10,665 nucleotides of DNA from the NCBI GenBank assembly GCA_025938055.1, contig JAICQC010000131.1:1-10665 (forward strand). Direction: 5' to 3'. Within the stretch, counting starts at the first letter, position 1. The number at the start of each line of letters is the position of its first letter. The notes beneath the pieces were generated by a model. It saw only the letters and a program-made list of their open reading frames with translations. It was not told the origin of the DNA and searched no databases. Below, piece by piece: positions 1 to 6,433 of this stretch. The position numbers were made by a program, and so were the translations under genes. The DNA is from Anaerolineales bacterium (lineage in GTDB: Bacteria; Chloroflexota; Anaerolineae; Anaerolineales; Villigracilaceae).

Positions 1-189
1 ATATACGATCATCTCATCGCGTTGCTGAGGGAATCGCTGCCCGGGTTTCAACTCGATTTCACGTGTCGTATAGGGGGTCAGGACGTTGCGTTGATGCAGC
101 CAGAGAGGAGTGTTTTGTATGCGTAAATCCCTCGCGGGTTCATTAAACGGTGTTATTGGATGCGGGGCATTGAGAATGACCTTGAGCAT
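1..189 (-). CDS. Unrecognised protein, N-terminal fragment (runs off left edge)
   Basis: An open frame reads leftward from an ATG at 189 to the window edge, giving 63 residues with no stop. The N-terminus begins MLKVILNAPHPITPF and continues with NEPARDLR, WLHQRNVL and KPGQRFPQQRDEMIVY. The composition (amphipathic, Trp/Arg/Pro-containing, no odd codon runs) reads like real protein rather than a shadow frame, and no competing gene covers the stretch. An in-frame TGA lies a few codons upstream of the ATG, so 189 is the first credible start. No strong Shine-Dalgarno is visible. It lies about 100 bp downstream of the V4R gene on the same strand, but a terminator-like hairpin separates them, so it is probably a separate transcription unit. 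I do not recognise the family and assign no function. Confidence 0.6.
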   Translation of the reverse strand, partial: MLKVILNAPHPITPFNEPARDLRIQNTPLWLHQRNVLTPYTTREIELKPGQRFPQQRDEMIVY

Positions 190-210
190 ATCATTAGCAA
201 TTATTCCACA

Positions 211-243
211 AAATCAATAAAACAGGGACGCGAAGTTCCTGTT
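211..243 (-). terminator. Probable intrinsic terminator of the GTPase/V4R operon
   Basis: Read on the minus strand, AACAGG pairs with CCTGTT. The stem extends through one A/C mismatch by two more pairs around a TTCGC loop, giving 8 pairs in all (221-243). A T-rich tract, TTATTGATTT (220-211), follows at once. It sits about 46 bp after the V4R stop codon and before the next minus-strand gene, as expected for an operon end. The stem is only moderately strong. Confidence 0.6.
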
Positions 244-289
244 TATACGGCTGGAACGCCTACAAATTTGTTTGGATGGAAGGATAGGT

Positions 290-922
290 TTAAAAAATCG
301 GCGACTGATCAATCACGATGGTGCAGGTCTTATCCCCGGCAGCGATACAAGTCTTTTCTTCCACGTTAAAGACTTTCCCGCCGCTCACCCAGTATAGTGC
401 TTCCTGCAGCAACCCAACCGCCAGGTGACAGACTGGGTCCTGAGCCTTGCGTTCCCAGCAGAGTGGACAGCGCTCGATGTGCCAGAGCAGCTTTCCGCCT
501 TCTTCTTCCACGCGGACCTGCTGGTCTGTGAATTTGTTGAATAACTCGGCGAACGCCTTGGCACCTGCATGGAGTTTCGTGGGAAGAGGCAGCAGGCGAA
601 ATGCCATTTCGGTCAGGCCCATCTGCGTGCCATACTGGCGTACACCGTAATTGAAACACGCTCGACCCACACGCAGGGCAAGCCCGCGCCCGCCGTGCGG
701 GCCAAAGGCTTGCTCCATTCCCTCGTTAATATTGCTGACCAGCGAAAATGGAAAACTCAGGCTGGTATTATCTGGCGGGTAATTCTCGACCAGCGAAGAA
801 AGCGAGGCAAGGTTGAGGACAGCATTCACCCCGTTCCGCCCCATGACCTCCTCCATGGATAAGAGGATGATCCGCCCCATACGATTTGGATAGTGAAATT
901 GTGTGGTAGTAGGTGTTGTCAT
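290..922 (-). CDS. V4R-domain (4-vinyl reductase-like) small-molecule-binding protein
   Basis: A 210-residue soluble protein. The C-terminal half has the V4R pattern: a hydrophobic core, then a Cys-rich segment CPLC (152-155), C165-H166, and the closing motif E..C(192)..AGDKTC(200) typical of the domain. V4R domains bind hydrophobic small molecules and are found in bacteriochlorophyll 4-vinyl reductase, in transcription regulators and near Roadblock/GTPase systems. The N-terminal part (GRIILLSMEEVMGRNG, NYPPDN) is a conserved-looking helical extension. The ATG at 922 overlaps the upstream hydrolase stop as ATGA and has no clear Shine-Dalgarno, so translation is probably coupled to the hydrolase. 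Last gene of the operon. No photosynthesis gene is nearby, so a sensory or binding role fits better than chlorophyll synthesis. The domain call is firm; the ligand is unknown. Confidence 0.78.
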   Translation of the reverse strand: MTTPTTTQFHYPNRMGRIILLSMEEVMGRNGVNAVLNLASLSSLVENYPPDNTSLSFPFSLVSNINEGMEQAFGPHGGRGLALRVGRACFNYGVRQYGTQMGLTEMAFRLLPLPTKLHAGAKAFAELFNKFTDQQVRVEEEGGKLLWHIERCPLCWERKAQDPVCHLAVGLLQEALYWVSGGKVFNVEEKTCIAAGDKTCTIVIDQSPIF

Positions 923-1764
923 AGGGTTACAGAAGGTGTTGGAGATAGGGATGTGGAAGCCCGTGGTGTGAGTGTTGGCTCATCGCGGTCCAGGAATAAT
1001 TTTAACCGTTCTGAGAAGTTTTGCGGCTCTTCCAGCATGGGGAAATGCCCGGCAGACGGGAAGCGCTCGATGTGGGCATGAGCGATTCCTTTTTTCATCG
1101 GCTCCCATTGCCGCGGGTGGACGATCACGTCGCGGTCCCCGTACATCCCCATAGCTGGAACCTTGATCTGGTCGAGCATGGGGCGCAGGTCTGTGCGACG
1201 CAGGGAGGCGATCGAAAGCAGGAAGGATTCGAGCGTCGTGCGTGAGAGGTCACGGTCCATCATTTCGGCGAACCGCTCGTCCCGGCAAATGATCGGGGAA
1301 GCGACTTTCATACCAAATCGGAAAGCGCCCATCATGTTGAACAGCATGAACGCGATCGGGCGGTATCCAGCCCATTTCAATGGCAACGCCAGAGAGGAGC
1401 CAACGATCGGCGAACCTACCACCACGACTTTGCTGGCACGTTGAGGATATTTGATCGCAACCGAAAGGCTGACCGTCCCGCCCATGCTGTGACCGACCAG
1501 TGGAGCATTGGCGATGCCCAACTGCTCCATGAACTGGTCCACCAGGCCGACAAAATCCTGCACGGCATAGGTCTCGCGTTTTTTGCCCGATTCACCAAAC
1601 CCCCAGAAGTCCAGCGCATACGTGCGGTAGTACCGACCGAGAAAGCTCATAGTCTCCTGCCATAAGCCCCATGAACCGAGCCAGCCGTGCAGGAGGATTA
1701 CGGGCTTGCCGCGCCCGTACACTTCATAATGAACGATACCCTGATCGGTAGTAATGGATGACAC
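919..1764 (-). CDS. Alpha/beta-fold hydrolase
   Basis: A 281-residue alpha/beta hydrolase with the full set of landmarks: oxyanion loop HGWLG (26-30), DFWGFGES strand-turn (52-59), nucleophile elbow GHSMGG with Ser93, acid region YGDRD (D210 or D212) and catalytic H240 in SAGHFPMLEEP. A cap domain lies between about 125 and 195. The substrate cannot be read from sequence; esterase, lactonase or C-C hydrolase activity are all possible. The start is GTG at 1764: an in-frame TAA lies two codons upstream, so no longer ATG start exists. Only a weak purine stretch precedes it. The last ~20 residues are Thr/Ser/Pro-rich and look disordered. The gene follows the GTPase by 23 bp and overlaps the V4R gene by 4 bp, so it is part of the same mRNA. 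Confidence 0.9.
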   Translation of the reverse strand: MSSITTDQGIVHYEVYGRGKPVILLHGWLGSWGLWQETMSFLGRYYRTYALDFWGFGESGKKRETYAVQDFVGLVDQFMEQLGIANAPLVGHSMGGTVSLSVAIKYPQRASKVVVVGSPIVGSSLALPLKWAGYRPIAFMLFNMMGAFRFGMKVASPIICRDERFAEMMDRDLSRTTLESFLLSIASLRRTDLRPMLDQIKVPAMGMYGDRDVIVHPRQWEPMKKGIAHAHIERFPSAGHFPMLEEPQNFSERLKLFLDRDEPTLTPRASTSLSPTPSVTL

Positions 1765-1787
1765 GATTTCTTACGCACGGGTTCCCC

Positions 1788-2327
1788 CTAGCCTCCCGAC
1801 TCCATTTCTGCCAGAATGCTGTAGAGCAGCTCGAGGAGAACAGATTTGACGGTCGCCTTGTCTGTGGCGACACATGGAAGGAATTTCACTTTACTGTCCA
1901 GGCGCAGGGCGTGGCGCATATCTTCGAGATCCCAGGCGTCTTCGCGGTCCTGTTTGTTGGCAGCAACGACATAAGGCGTGGGTGCGTAGGCCCGGAAGGT
2001 TTCAAGGATCGAACGCGCTTCACGGAACGTCTCGGGGCGAGTACTGTCGACCATAACAATAAAGCCGAGCATGCCCTCCGAGAGGATCTCCCACATGAAG
2101 TCAAAGCGCTTCTGACCCGGGGTGCCGAATAGATACAGGACAAGGTCTTCATCAACAGTAATGCGACCGAAGTCCATGGCAACGGTTGTCGATTCCTTGA
2201 CCGAGCGCTCTGCGGCGCTGGAAATCTTACGTTCGGTCGAGACAACGTCAATTTCGCTGACAGATTGGATGAACTCTGTCTTGCCAGCGCTGAAGGGACC
2301 CGTGACCACCATTTTGACTGTTTGCAT
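1788..2327 (-). CDS. Ras/Arf-like small GTPase (MglA / COG2229-type)
   Basis: A 179-residue single-domain P-loop GTPase. G1 is GPFSAGKT (10-17). The probable G2 Thr is in STTVAMDFG (T47/T48). G3 is LFGTPGQ (66-72), where Gly replaces the usual Asp of DxxG but the switch II Gln72 is kept. G4 is NKQD (124-127) and G5 is the CVATDK region (152-157). The altered G3 recalls MglA and related prokaryotic GTPases, which act as polarity or signalling switches, often with Roadblock/LC7 regulators. There is no lipidation motif or membrane segment. The ATG at 2327 is preceded at about 11 bases by AAGGA. It sits 27 bp after the DUF4388 gene and 23 bp before the hydrolase, clearly co-transcribed. No Roadblock gene is present. 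The GTPase assignment is secure; its pathway is not known. Confidence 0.93.
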   Translation of the reverse strand: MQTVKMVVTGPFSAGKTEFIQSVSEIDVVSTERKISSAAERSVKESTTVAMDFGRITVDEDLVLYLFGTPGQKRFDFMWEILSEGMLGFIVMVDSTRPETFREARSILETFRAYAPTPYVVAANKQDREDAWDLEDMRHALRLDSKVKFLPCVATDKATVKSVLLELLYSILAEMESGG

Positions 2328-2354
2328 AAGTGATAAATCCTTCCGCTTCCAGGA

Positions 2355-3161
2355 CTACAGCGAACGTATGCGTCCAATTAATCTGTTGACTAATGATTTC
2401 TGTTCTTCCTTGTTCTGCGTTGGGAACGTCTTTGGACTAATAGGTATCGCCATGCCCTCAGGTCGGATAATCTCAACAAGACCCGCCTGTAAAAGTCCAT
2501 ACACAATCCGGCGGATTTCCAGATCATTCATCTTATTGGTGTGCGCGATCTGTTTCATTGTATTTTTGGGATTAATATAGGAAACGACACGCCACTCTTC
2601 AACACTCAGATTCACATTCTTGAGAGGCCGGTCTGTAAACTTGAGAGCCATATCGAGACTCGGAATCTCATCCTGTAATTGTTCCCACTCGCGCAACTGG
2701 CGGGAGCCTTCGATAATGATGTTTTCCAGGTCCAGCCGTACATTGATCCGGTCATCTGGAGGCAGCATATCGCCTTCGAAACGGAAAAAGCCCTCCACCC
2801 AGGTAAAGAGCCTGCGGATGATATCTGTAAAGTAACTCTGCAGGTTCATCAGGATCTCTTCCTGGGAGAGGTAGCCTGCATTGATCAACAGCAGTCCCAG
2901 TTCCTTGTCCGTGATGCGGCCTGCACGCTCGACGATGGCGCGATACTGATTGGCGGTCAGCTTGTTGGCTTTATGCAGCACCGTCGCGAGGCTTCCATCG
3001 TCTTGTCCGACGCGCGCATACGCCAGCTTCCCGTCGCGGAAAGAAATATAAGCCTGCTCGCTTGGACCATCCACCACCAACGTACCAGTCTTTTGCGCCA
3101 GGTTCACCAGATTGAGCAGTTGTGTAATTGTAAAATCGCGGAGATTACCACGCAGAGCCAT
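2355..3161 (-). CDS. DUF4388-domain protein with C-terminal winged-helix-like region
   Basis: A 268-residue protein starting MALRGNLRDFTITQLLNLV, the typical opening of DUF4388 (PatA-N-like) domains. This part continues with KTGTLVV, YISFRDGKLAYA and the helical 'LGLLLINAGYLSQEEIL' segment to about residue 150. The C-terminal part (about 190-240: VEEWRVVSYI, MKQIAHTNKMNDLEIRRIVYGLLQAGLVEI) looks like a winged-helix fold. DUF4388 proteins are signalling adaptors found near response regulators and small GTPases. The frame stays open to a Met at 3185, but the start at 3161 is chosen because TTGAGG lies five bases upstream of it and the domain begins there. First gene of the four-gene operon, reading directly from the promoter at 3203-3231. 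It is a plausible partner or effector of the GTPase; this is inferred from context only. Confidence 0.85.
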   Translation of the reverse strand: MALRGNLRDFTITQLLNLVNLAQKTGTLVVDGPSEQAYISFRDGKLAYARVGQDDGSLATVLHKANKLTANQYRAIVERAGRITDKELGLLLINAGYLSQEEILMNLQSYFTDIIRRLFTWVEGFFRFEGDMLPPDDRINVRLDLENIIIEGSRQLREWEQLQDEIPSLDMALKFTDRPLKNVNLSVEEWRVVSYINPKNTMKQIAHTNKMNDLEIRRIVYGLLQAGLVEIIRPEGMAIPISPKTFPTQNKEEQKSLVNRLIGRIRSL

Positions 3162-3166
3162 ATATA

Positions 3167-3172
3167 CCTCAA
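3167..3172 (-). promoter_or_regulatory. Ribosome binding site deciding the DUF4388 start
   Basis: On the minus strand TTGAGG lies five bases before the ATG at 3161. The alternative ATG at 3185 would place its leader inside the 5' hairpin, so this site favours the shorter protein. Confidence 0.65.
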
Positions 3173-3175
3173 GAA

Positions 3176-3195
3176 AATCCCCCACTTGGGAGATT
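3176..3195 (-). promoter_or_regulatory. Hairpin at the predicted 5' end of the GTPase-operon mRNA
   Basis: On the minus strand AATCTCCC pairs with GGGGGATT across a four-base AAGT loop. This is an 8-pair stem with one U-G wobble in RNA. With the -10 box at 3208-3203, transcription should start near 3196, so the hairpin would be the very 5' end of the message and ends only a few bases before the Shine-Dalgarno. Possible roles are mRNA stabilisation or control of ribosome access. The structure is visible; the role is inferred. Confidence 0.5.
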
Positions 3196-3202
3196 AAAAA
3201 AG

Positions 3203-3231
3203 ATTATACATGCAAAGAGATGTATACGCAA
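3203..3231 (-). promoter_or_regulatory. Sigma70-type promoter of the DUF4388-GTPase-hydrolase-V4R operon
   Basis: Minus-strand TTGCGT (-35, 3231-3226), a 17-base spacer and a perfect TATAAT (-10, 3208-3203) precede the DUF4388 gene. The predicted start site is near 3196, giving a leader of about 35 bases. This is the clearest promoter in the window. Confidence 0.65.
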
Positions 3232-3381
3232 ACGGCGCCGCCTCGATTGAAAAGGTTTTGGAAGGTGACCGATTTTGGCATGATACACTTACGGAAAACC
3301 CGAATCAGCCCTGCGAAAGTCGGAATCCCCACACATATCGAGACATTCGCGAGGCGAAACGAGACCATTTACGAGAGATAC

Positions 3382-4752
3382 ATGCGGAAACTCATCACTA
3401 CACTCTGTCTCAGCCTGAGCCTGCTGACCGTTGCCTCCGCGTTCGCCTCCCCCACAGCGGATGTGACGGAAAACGAAATCATCCTTAATTTTCCCGAATC
3501 AGCCACATTCCGCGCCACGATCACGAGCGACGCGGAGATCACATCGGTGGTGTTGGAATACGGTAATGAACAGCAAACCTGCGGCGAAGTGATCGCGAAA
3601 GCCTTCCCGCAGTTCACTCGGGGTAAGACCGTGGACGCCAAGTGGACATGGGAAATGCGTCAGAGCGGTTCGCTACCACCCGGCGCGCAGCTCTGGTGGC
3701 GCTGGCGCGTCACCGATGCGAACGGCGTGGAAACCATTTCAGAAACCTACACTGCCACATGGCTGGATGATATCCATGACTGGCAGAGCATGAACAACGG
3801 CGATTATCTCAGTCTGCACTGGTATGAAGGAGACCAAACCTTTGCCATCGACCTCGCCAAAGCTGCCTACAGCGGCTTGCAATTTAATGAAACACAGTCT
3901 GGTCTCAAAGCCGAAGCGCCCATTGATATCTATATTTACGCCGGCACAAACGACCTAAAAGAAGCCATCCTGTACGAACCCTCCTGGACCGGAGGTCAGG
4001 CATTCCCCGACCAGGACATCGTCATCCTCGGCATCTCACCATCCGATCTTGACTGGGGACGGGATGCAATTGTCCATGAGGTCACGCATGTGCTGGTCGG
4101 TCATCTCACGTTTTCATGTCTTGGCGATGTACCCACCTGGCTCAACGAGGGACTTGCAGTCTATAGCGAAGGCGAGCTCGACGCGATCTCTCAGCAGCAG
4201 CTCGACGACGCCATCCGCAACGACACTCTGCTGACGATCCGTTCCCTGAGCAGCGGCTTTTCGGAGGTGGCAGATAAAGCCTATCTTTCCTACAGCCAGT
4301 CGTACAGCGTCACCAAGTTCCTGGTGGAGACGTATGGTCAGGAAAAAATGACTGCATTGCTGGTGGGGCTCAGGGACGGAATGACGATTGACCAAGCCCT
4401 CCTGCAAACGTATGGATTTAATATTGAAGGACTGGAAGACGCGTGGAGAAGAGGAATCGGCGCGCAGCCGCGACCGATCCCCGCACAACCGACAGTCCAG
4501 CCAACCCGGACGTTCGTCCCGACGATTGTTCCCATCGGAGGTGTTTCCTCAGCGCTTCAGGTCACGTTGACTCCCGTGCCCACCTCTTCCTTCGCGACGC
4601 AAACCACTGAAGTGCCCGTGCGTACAGGTCCCCCTCTCGCTCTGACGATGGTCCTGCTGGGAATGTGCTGCATTTTCCTGGTTCTCATCGGAGTGGTCAT
4701 ACTGGGGTTTGTCGTTCGCCGTCAGAACCGTCAGGGAGGGAATAATGGGTAG
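3382..4752 (+). CDS. Secreted, C-terminally membrane-anchored gluzincin metallopeptidase (Peptidase MA-like)
   Basis: A 456-residue protein. Residues 1-22 form a Sec signal peptide (MRKLITTLCL, then a hydrophobic core ending ASAFA). A beta-rich segment (about 25-130) with WWRWRV follows, then the peptidase domain with the zinc motif HEVTH (232-236) and the downstream glutamate in WLNEGLAVYSEG (E256), the pattern of gluzincin/Peptidase_MA_2 enzymes. A Pro/Thr-rich linker (about 362-415) leads to one strong TM helix (about 419-445) and a short basic tail RRQNRQ, so the catalytic domain should face outside. The frame is open upstream to 3112, but 3382 is chosen because the signal peptide starts there with GAGAG shortly before it. 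Its last 8 bases overlap the binding-protein gene. Natural substrates are unknown. Confidence 0.85.
   Translation: MRKLITTLCLSLSLLTVASAFASPTADVTENEIILNFPESATFRATITSDAEITSVVLEYGNEQQTCGEVIAKAFPQFTRGKTVDAKWTWEMRQSGSLPPGAQLWWRWRVTDANGVETISETYTATWLDDIHDWQSMNNGDYLSLHWYEGDQTFAIDLAKAAYSGLQFNETQSGLKAEAPIDIYIYAGTNDLKEAILYEPSWTGGQAFPDQDIVILGISPSDLDWGRDAIVHEVTHVLVGHLTFSCLGDVPTWLNEGLAVYSEGELDAISQQQLDDAIRNDTLLTIRSLSSGFSEVADKAYLSYSQSYSVTKFLVETYGQEKMTALLVGLRDGMTIDQALLQTYGFNIEGLEDAWRRGIGAQPRPIPAQPTVQPTRTFVPTIVPIGGVSSALQVTLTPVPTSSFATQTTEVPVRTGPPLALTMVLLGMCCIFLVLIGVVILGFVVRRQNRQGGNNG
4734..4740 (+). promoter_or_regulatory. Strong ribosome binding site deciding the binding-protein start
   Basis: GGGAGGG lies four bases before the ATG at 4745 and inside the 3' end of the peptidase gene. 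It selects 4745 over an in-frame ATG at 4709. Confidence 0.8.
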
Positions 4753-6346
4753 AAAGTTTTATCGCGCTGAGCGGAGTGTTTTTCTACTTTTGATATTTGC
4801 ACTCGTGCTGGGCACGAATGCATCGAATCGAGCGTCTGCCTTACAAACGGATGTTCCTCTTGACCAGGCTCTAGTATTATCGGGAGGCGAGTCCACCAAT
4901 CCGCGCTCGTTCGACCCCGCAACGACACTCAGTTCCGGTGATAAGCGCGTCTTCAGCGGGTTGGTGTCTTTCGACCCCTCATTGAATCTGACTCCCGATC
5001 TTGCCGAGCGCTGGGAGGTAAACCCTGACGGCACCACCTACACTTTTTATTTGCGGCAGAATGCCAGGTTCCATGACGGGCGACCGGTGACCGCCCAGGA
5101 TGTTGTCTATTCGTGGGAGCGCGCTGCCAGCCCGGCGCTCGCGTCCGACACAGTTCTGACCTACCTCGGCGATGTTGTCGGCGCGCGCGAGATGGCAGAC
5201 GGCGAAGCCGATCATATTAGCGGACTCAAGATCATCGATGACCATACTCTCCAGGTCGCCATCGACGCGCCGAAACCCTACTTCCTCCTCAAGCTAACCT
5301 TTGCCACCACGTTTATTGTGGACAAAGTCAACGTGGAAAGCGGGGAAGAATGGTATCGCGTGCCCAATGGCACGGGTCCCTATAAACTTGTCGAATGGAC
5401 CCGCTTTGAACGCAAAGTCTATGAAGCCAACCGGGAGTTTTATCTCGGCGCGCCGAGCATCCCGTATATCCTCGTGAAGCTGTATGCCGGAGATGGACAA
5501 AGGCTGTATGAATCAGGCGAGATCGATATTACAGGAATCTATTCAGTGGAACGTTTTACCGATCCAACCGAGCCAATGCATAACGAGTTGCTGACGGGTG
5601 TTAACCTATGCACTCACTACGTTGTATTCGATACCACTCGTCCGCCATTCGATGATGCCAATGTGCGCAAAGCCTTTAGCATGGCATTCGATAGACAAAA
5701 ATATATTGATGTTGTTCTCGATGGACATGCCCTGCCCGCCAGTGGATTGTATCCGCCGGGCCTGCCCGGGTTCAACACTGCTCTCAAGGGATTGCCTTAC
5801 GACCCCACGCAGGCGCGCCAGCTCCTGGCGCAATCAAAATACGGCGGACCGGTTGGATTGCCGCCAATCGTCTTCAGCAATATCGGCACCGGTAGTTACA
5901 TCAGCGCGGACGTTGCTGCCATGGCAGAGATGTGGGAGCAAAATCTTGGCGTGACAATCACTGTGGAGAATCTTGAGCCGAACTATTATTATGACCAGAT
6001 CTATTTGGATCATCATGGGCATTTGTTCAGCGGCGGCTGGTGCGCAGACTACCCCGACCCTGAGAATTTTGCCGATGTTCTCTTCCACAGTACTTCCTCA
6101 CAGAATAACGGTGGGTATTCCAACGCACAACTCGACGCTTTGCTTGAGGCGGCGCGCATCGAACAGGATGTGGCGCAGCGCATCGCGCTGTACCAGCAGG
6201 CTGAACAGATCCTCGTTGAGGACGCCGCAGCCTTGTTCACCACCTATTCACTTTCGTATCAATTGGTCAAGCCGTATGTGAAGGGATATATCTTTACTCC
6301 AATTGATATCCCAATCGAGAGATATATGTGGCTGGAAGGAAAATGA
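4745..6346 (+). CDS. Family 5 extracellular solute-binding protein (peptide/oligopeptide ABC transporter type)
   Basis: A 533-residue SBP_bac_5 protein of the DppA/OppA type. Residues 1-33 are a Sec-type signal peptide (hydrophobic VFLLLIFALVLG, likely cleavage after ASA). Mature landmarks are RSFDPA (55-60), LAERWEVNPDGTTYTFYLR (87-104), FHDGRPVTAQDVVYSWER (109-126), NGTGPYKLVEW (208-218), VRKAFSMAFDR (307-317) and the GGWCADYPDPENF block (430-442). C289 and C433 are spaced much like the disulfide cysteines of OppA, so they probably pair. There is no lipobox Cys, unlike most Gram-positive-type binding proteins. The start has a strong Shine-Dalgarno and overlaps the peptidase stop by 8 bp, implying coupled translation. 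No permease or ATPase gene follows; the next gene is convergent. The family is certain; the ligand is inferred. Confidence 0.93.
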   Translation: MGRKFYRAERSVFLLLIFALVLGTNASNRASALQTDVPLDQALVLSGGESTNPRSFDPATTLSSGDKRVFSGLVSFDPSLNLTPDLAERWEVNPDGTTYTFYLRQNARFHDGRPVTAQDVVYSWERAASPALASDTVLTYLGDVVGAREMADGEADHISGLKIIDDHTLQVAIDAPKPYFLLKLTFATTFIVDKVNVESGEEWYRVPNGTGPYKLVEWTRFERKVYEANREFYLGAPSIPYILVKLYAGDGQRLYESGEIDITGIYSVERFTDPTEPMHNELLTGVNLCTHYVVFDTTRPPFDDANVRKAFSMAFDRQKYIDVVLDGHALPASGLYPPGLPGFNTALKGLPYDPTQARQLLAQSKYGGPVGLPPIVFSNIGTGSYISADVAAMAEMWEQNLGVTITVENLEPNYYYDQIYLDHHGHLFSGGWCADYPDPENFADVLFHSTSSQNNGGYSNAQLDALLEAARIEQDVAQRIALYQQAEQILVEDAAALFTTYSLSYQLVKPYVKGYIFTPIDIPIERYMWLEGK

Positions 6347-6350
6347 GCCC

Positions 6351-6433
6351 TACCCATCCTCCCTCAAATACGACAAAGTAATTACTCCTGTTCATCGAAA
6401 ATAAATTTTGTCGGATGTAGAGGCGGGTGGGTC
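6351..6433. repeat. Large imperfect inverted repeat between convergent genes, possible bidirectional terminator
   Basis: The left arm (6351-6377) and right arm (6407-6433) are imperfect reverse complements. They share a clean inner core (CGACAAA against TTTGTCG) and an outer ACCCA/TGGGT-like block. The loop is about 29 bases and contains the palindrome AGTAATTACT (6377-6386). It fills the whole gap between two convergent genes and reaches the stop codon of the minus-strand one. There is no classic T-tract after either arm, so termination is a guess from position. Confidence 0.4.

Larger units (their letters stand above)
3162..3381. other. Divergent intergenic region between the GTPase operon and the peptidase gene
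   Basis: These 220 bp separate two divergent transcription units. The left third holds the Shine-Dalgarno, 5' hairpin and promoter of the minus-strand operon. The right part (3240-3381) must hold the plus-strand promoter, but I see only a weak candidate: TTGGAA, a 17-base spacer and TGATAC, around 3259-3287. No small gene is supported here, although a plus-strand frame stays open across it. Confidence 0.5.

Noticed and set aside
160..369. A 69-codon plus-strand open frame
   Set aside because: It crosses a terminator hairpin and overlaps the V4R gene 3' end, with no ribosome binding site and a translation without any fold signs.
290..922. V4R protein as a bacteriochlorophyll 4-vinyl reductase
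   Set aside because: No pigment-synthesis gene is nearby. The GTPase/DUF4388 context suggests a sensing or binding role.
1886..2377. A 163-codon minus-strand open frame
   Set aside because: It is a shifted frame of the GTPase gene, whose G1-G5 motifs are in the other frame.
2679..3197. A 172-codon plus-strand open frame
   Set aside because: It is the complement of the DUF4388 gene, which has a clear domain, ribosome binding site and promoter.
3259..3287. Candidate plus-strand promoter for the peptidase operon (TTGGAA, 17 bases, TGATAC)
   Set aside because: The -10 box matches the consensus poorly, so it is mentioned in the intergenic entry but not called as a feature.
3112..3381. N-terminal extension of the peptidase (about 90 codons)
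   Set aside because: It would bury a good signal peptide inside the protein and run back across the promoter and into the divergent DUF4388 gene.
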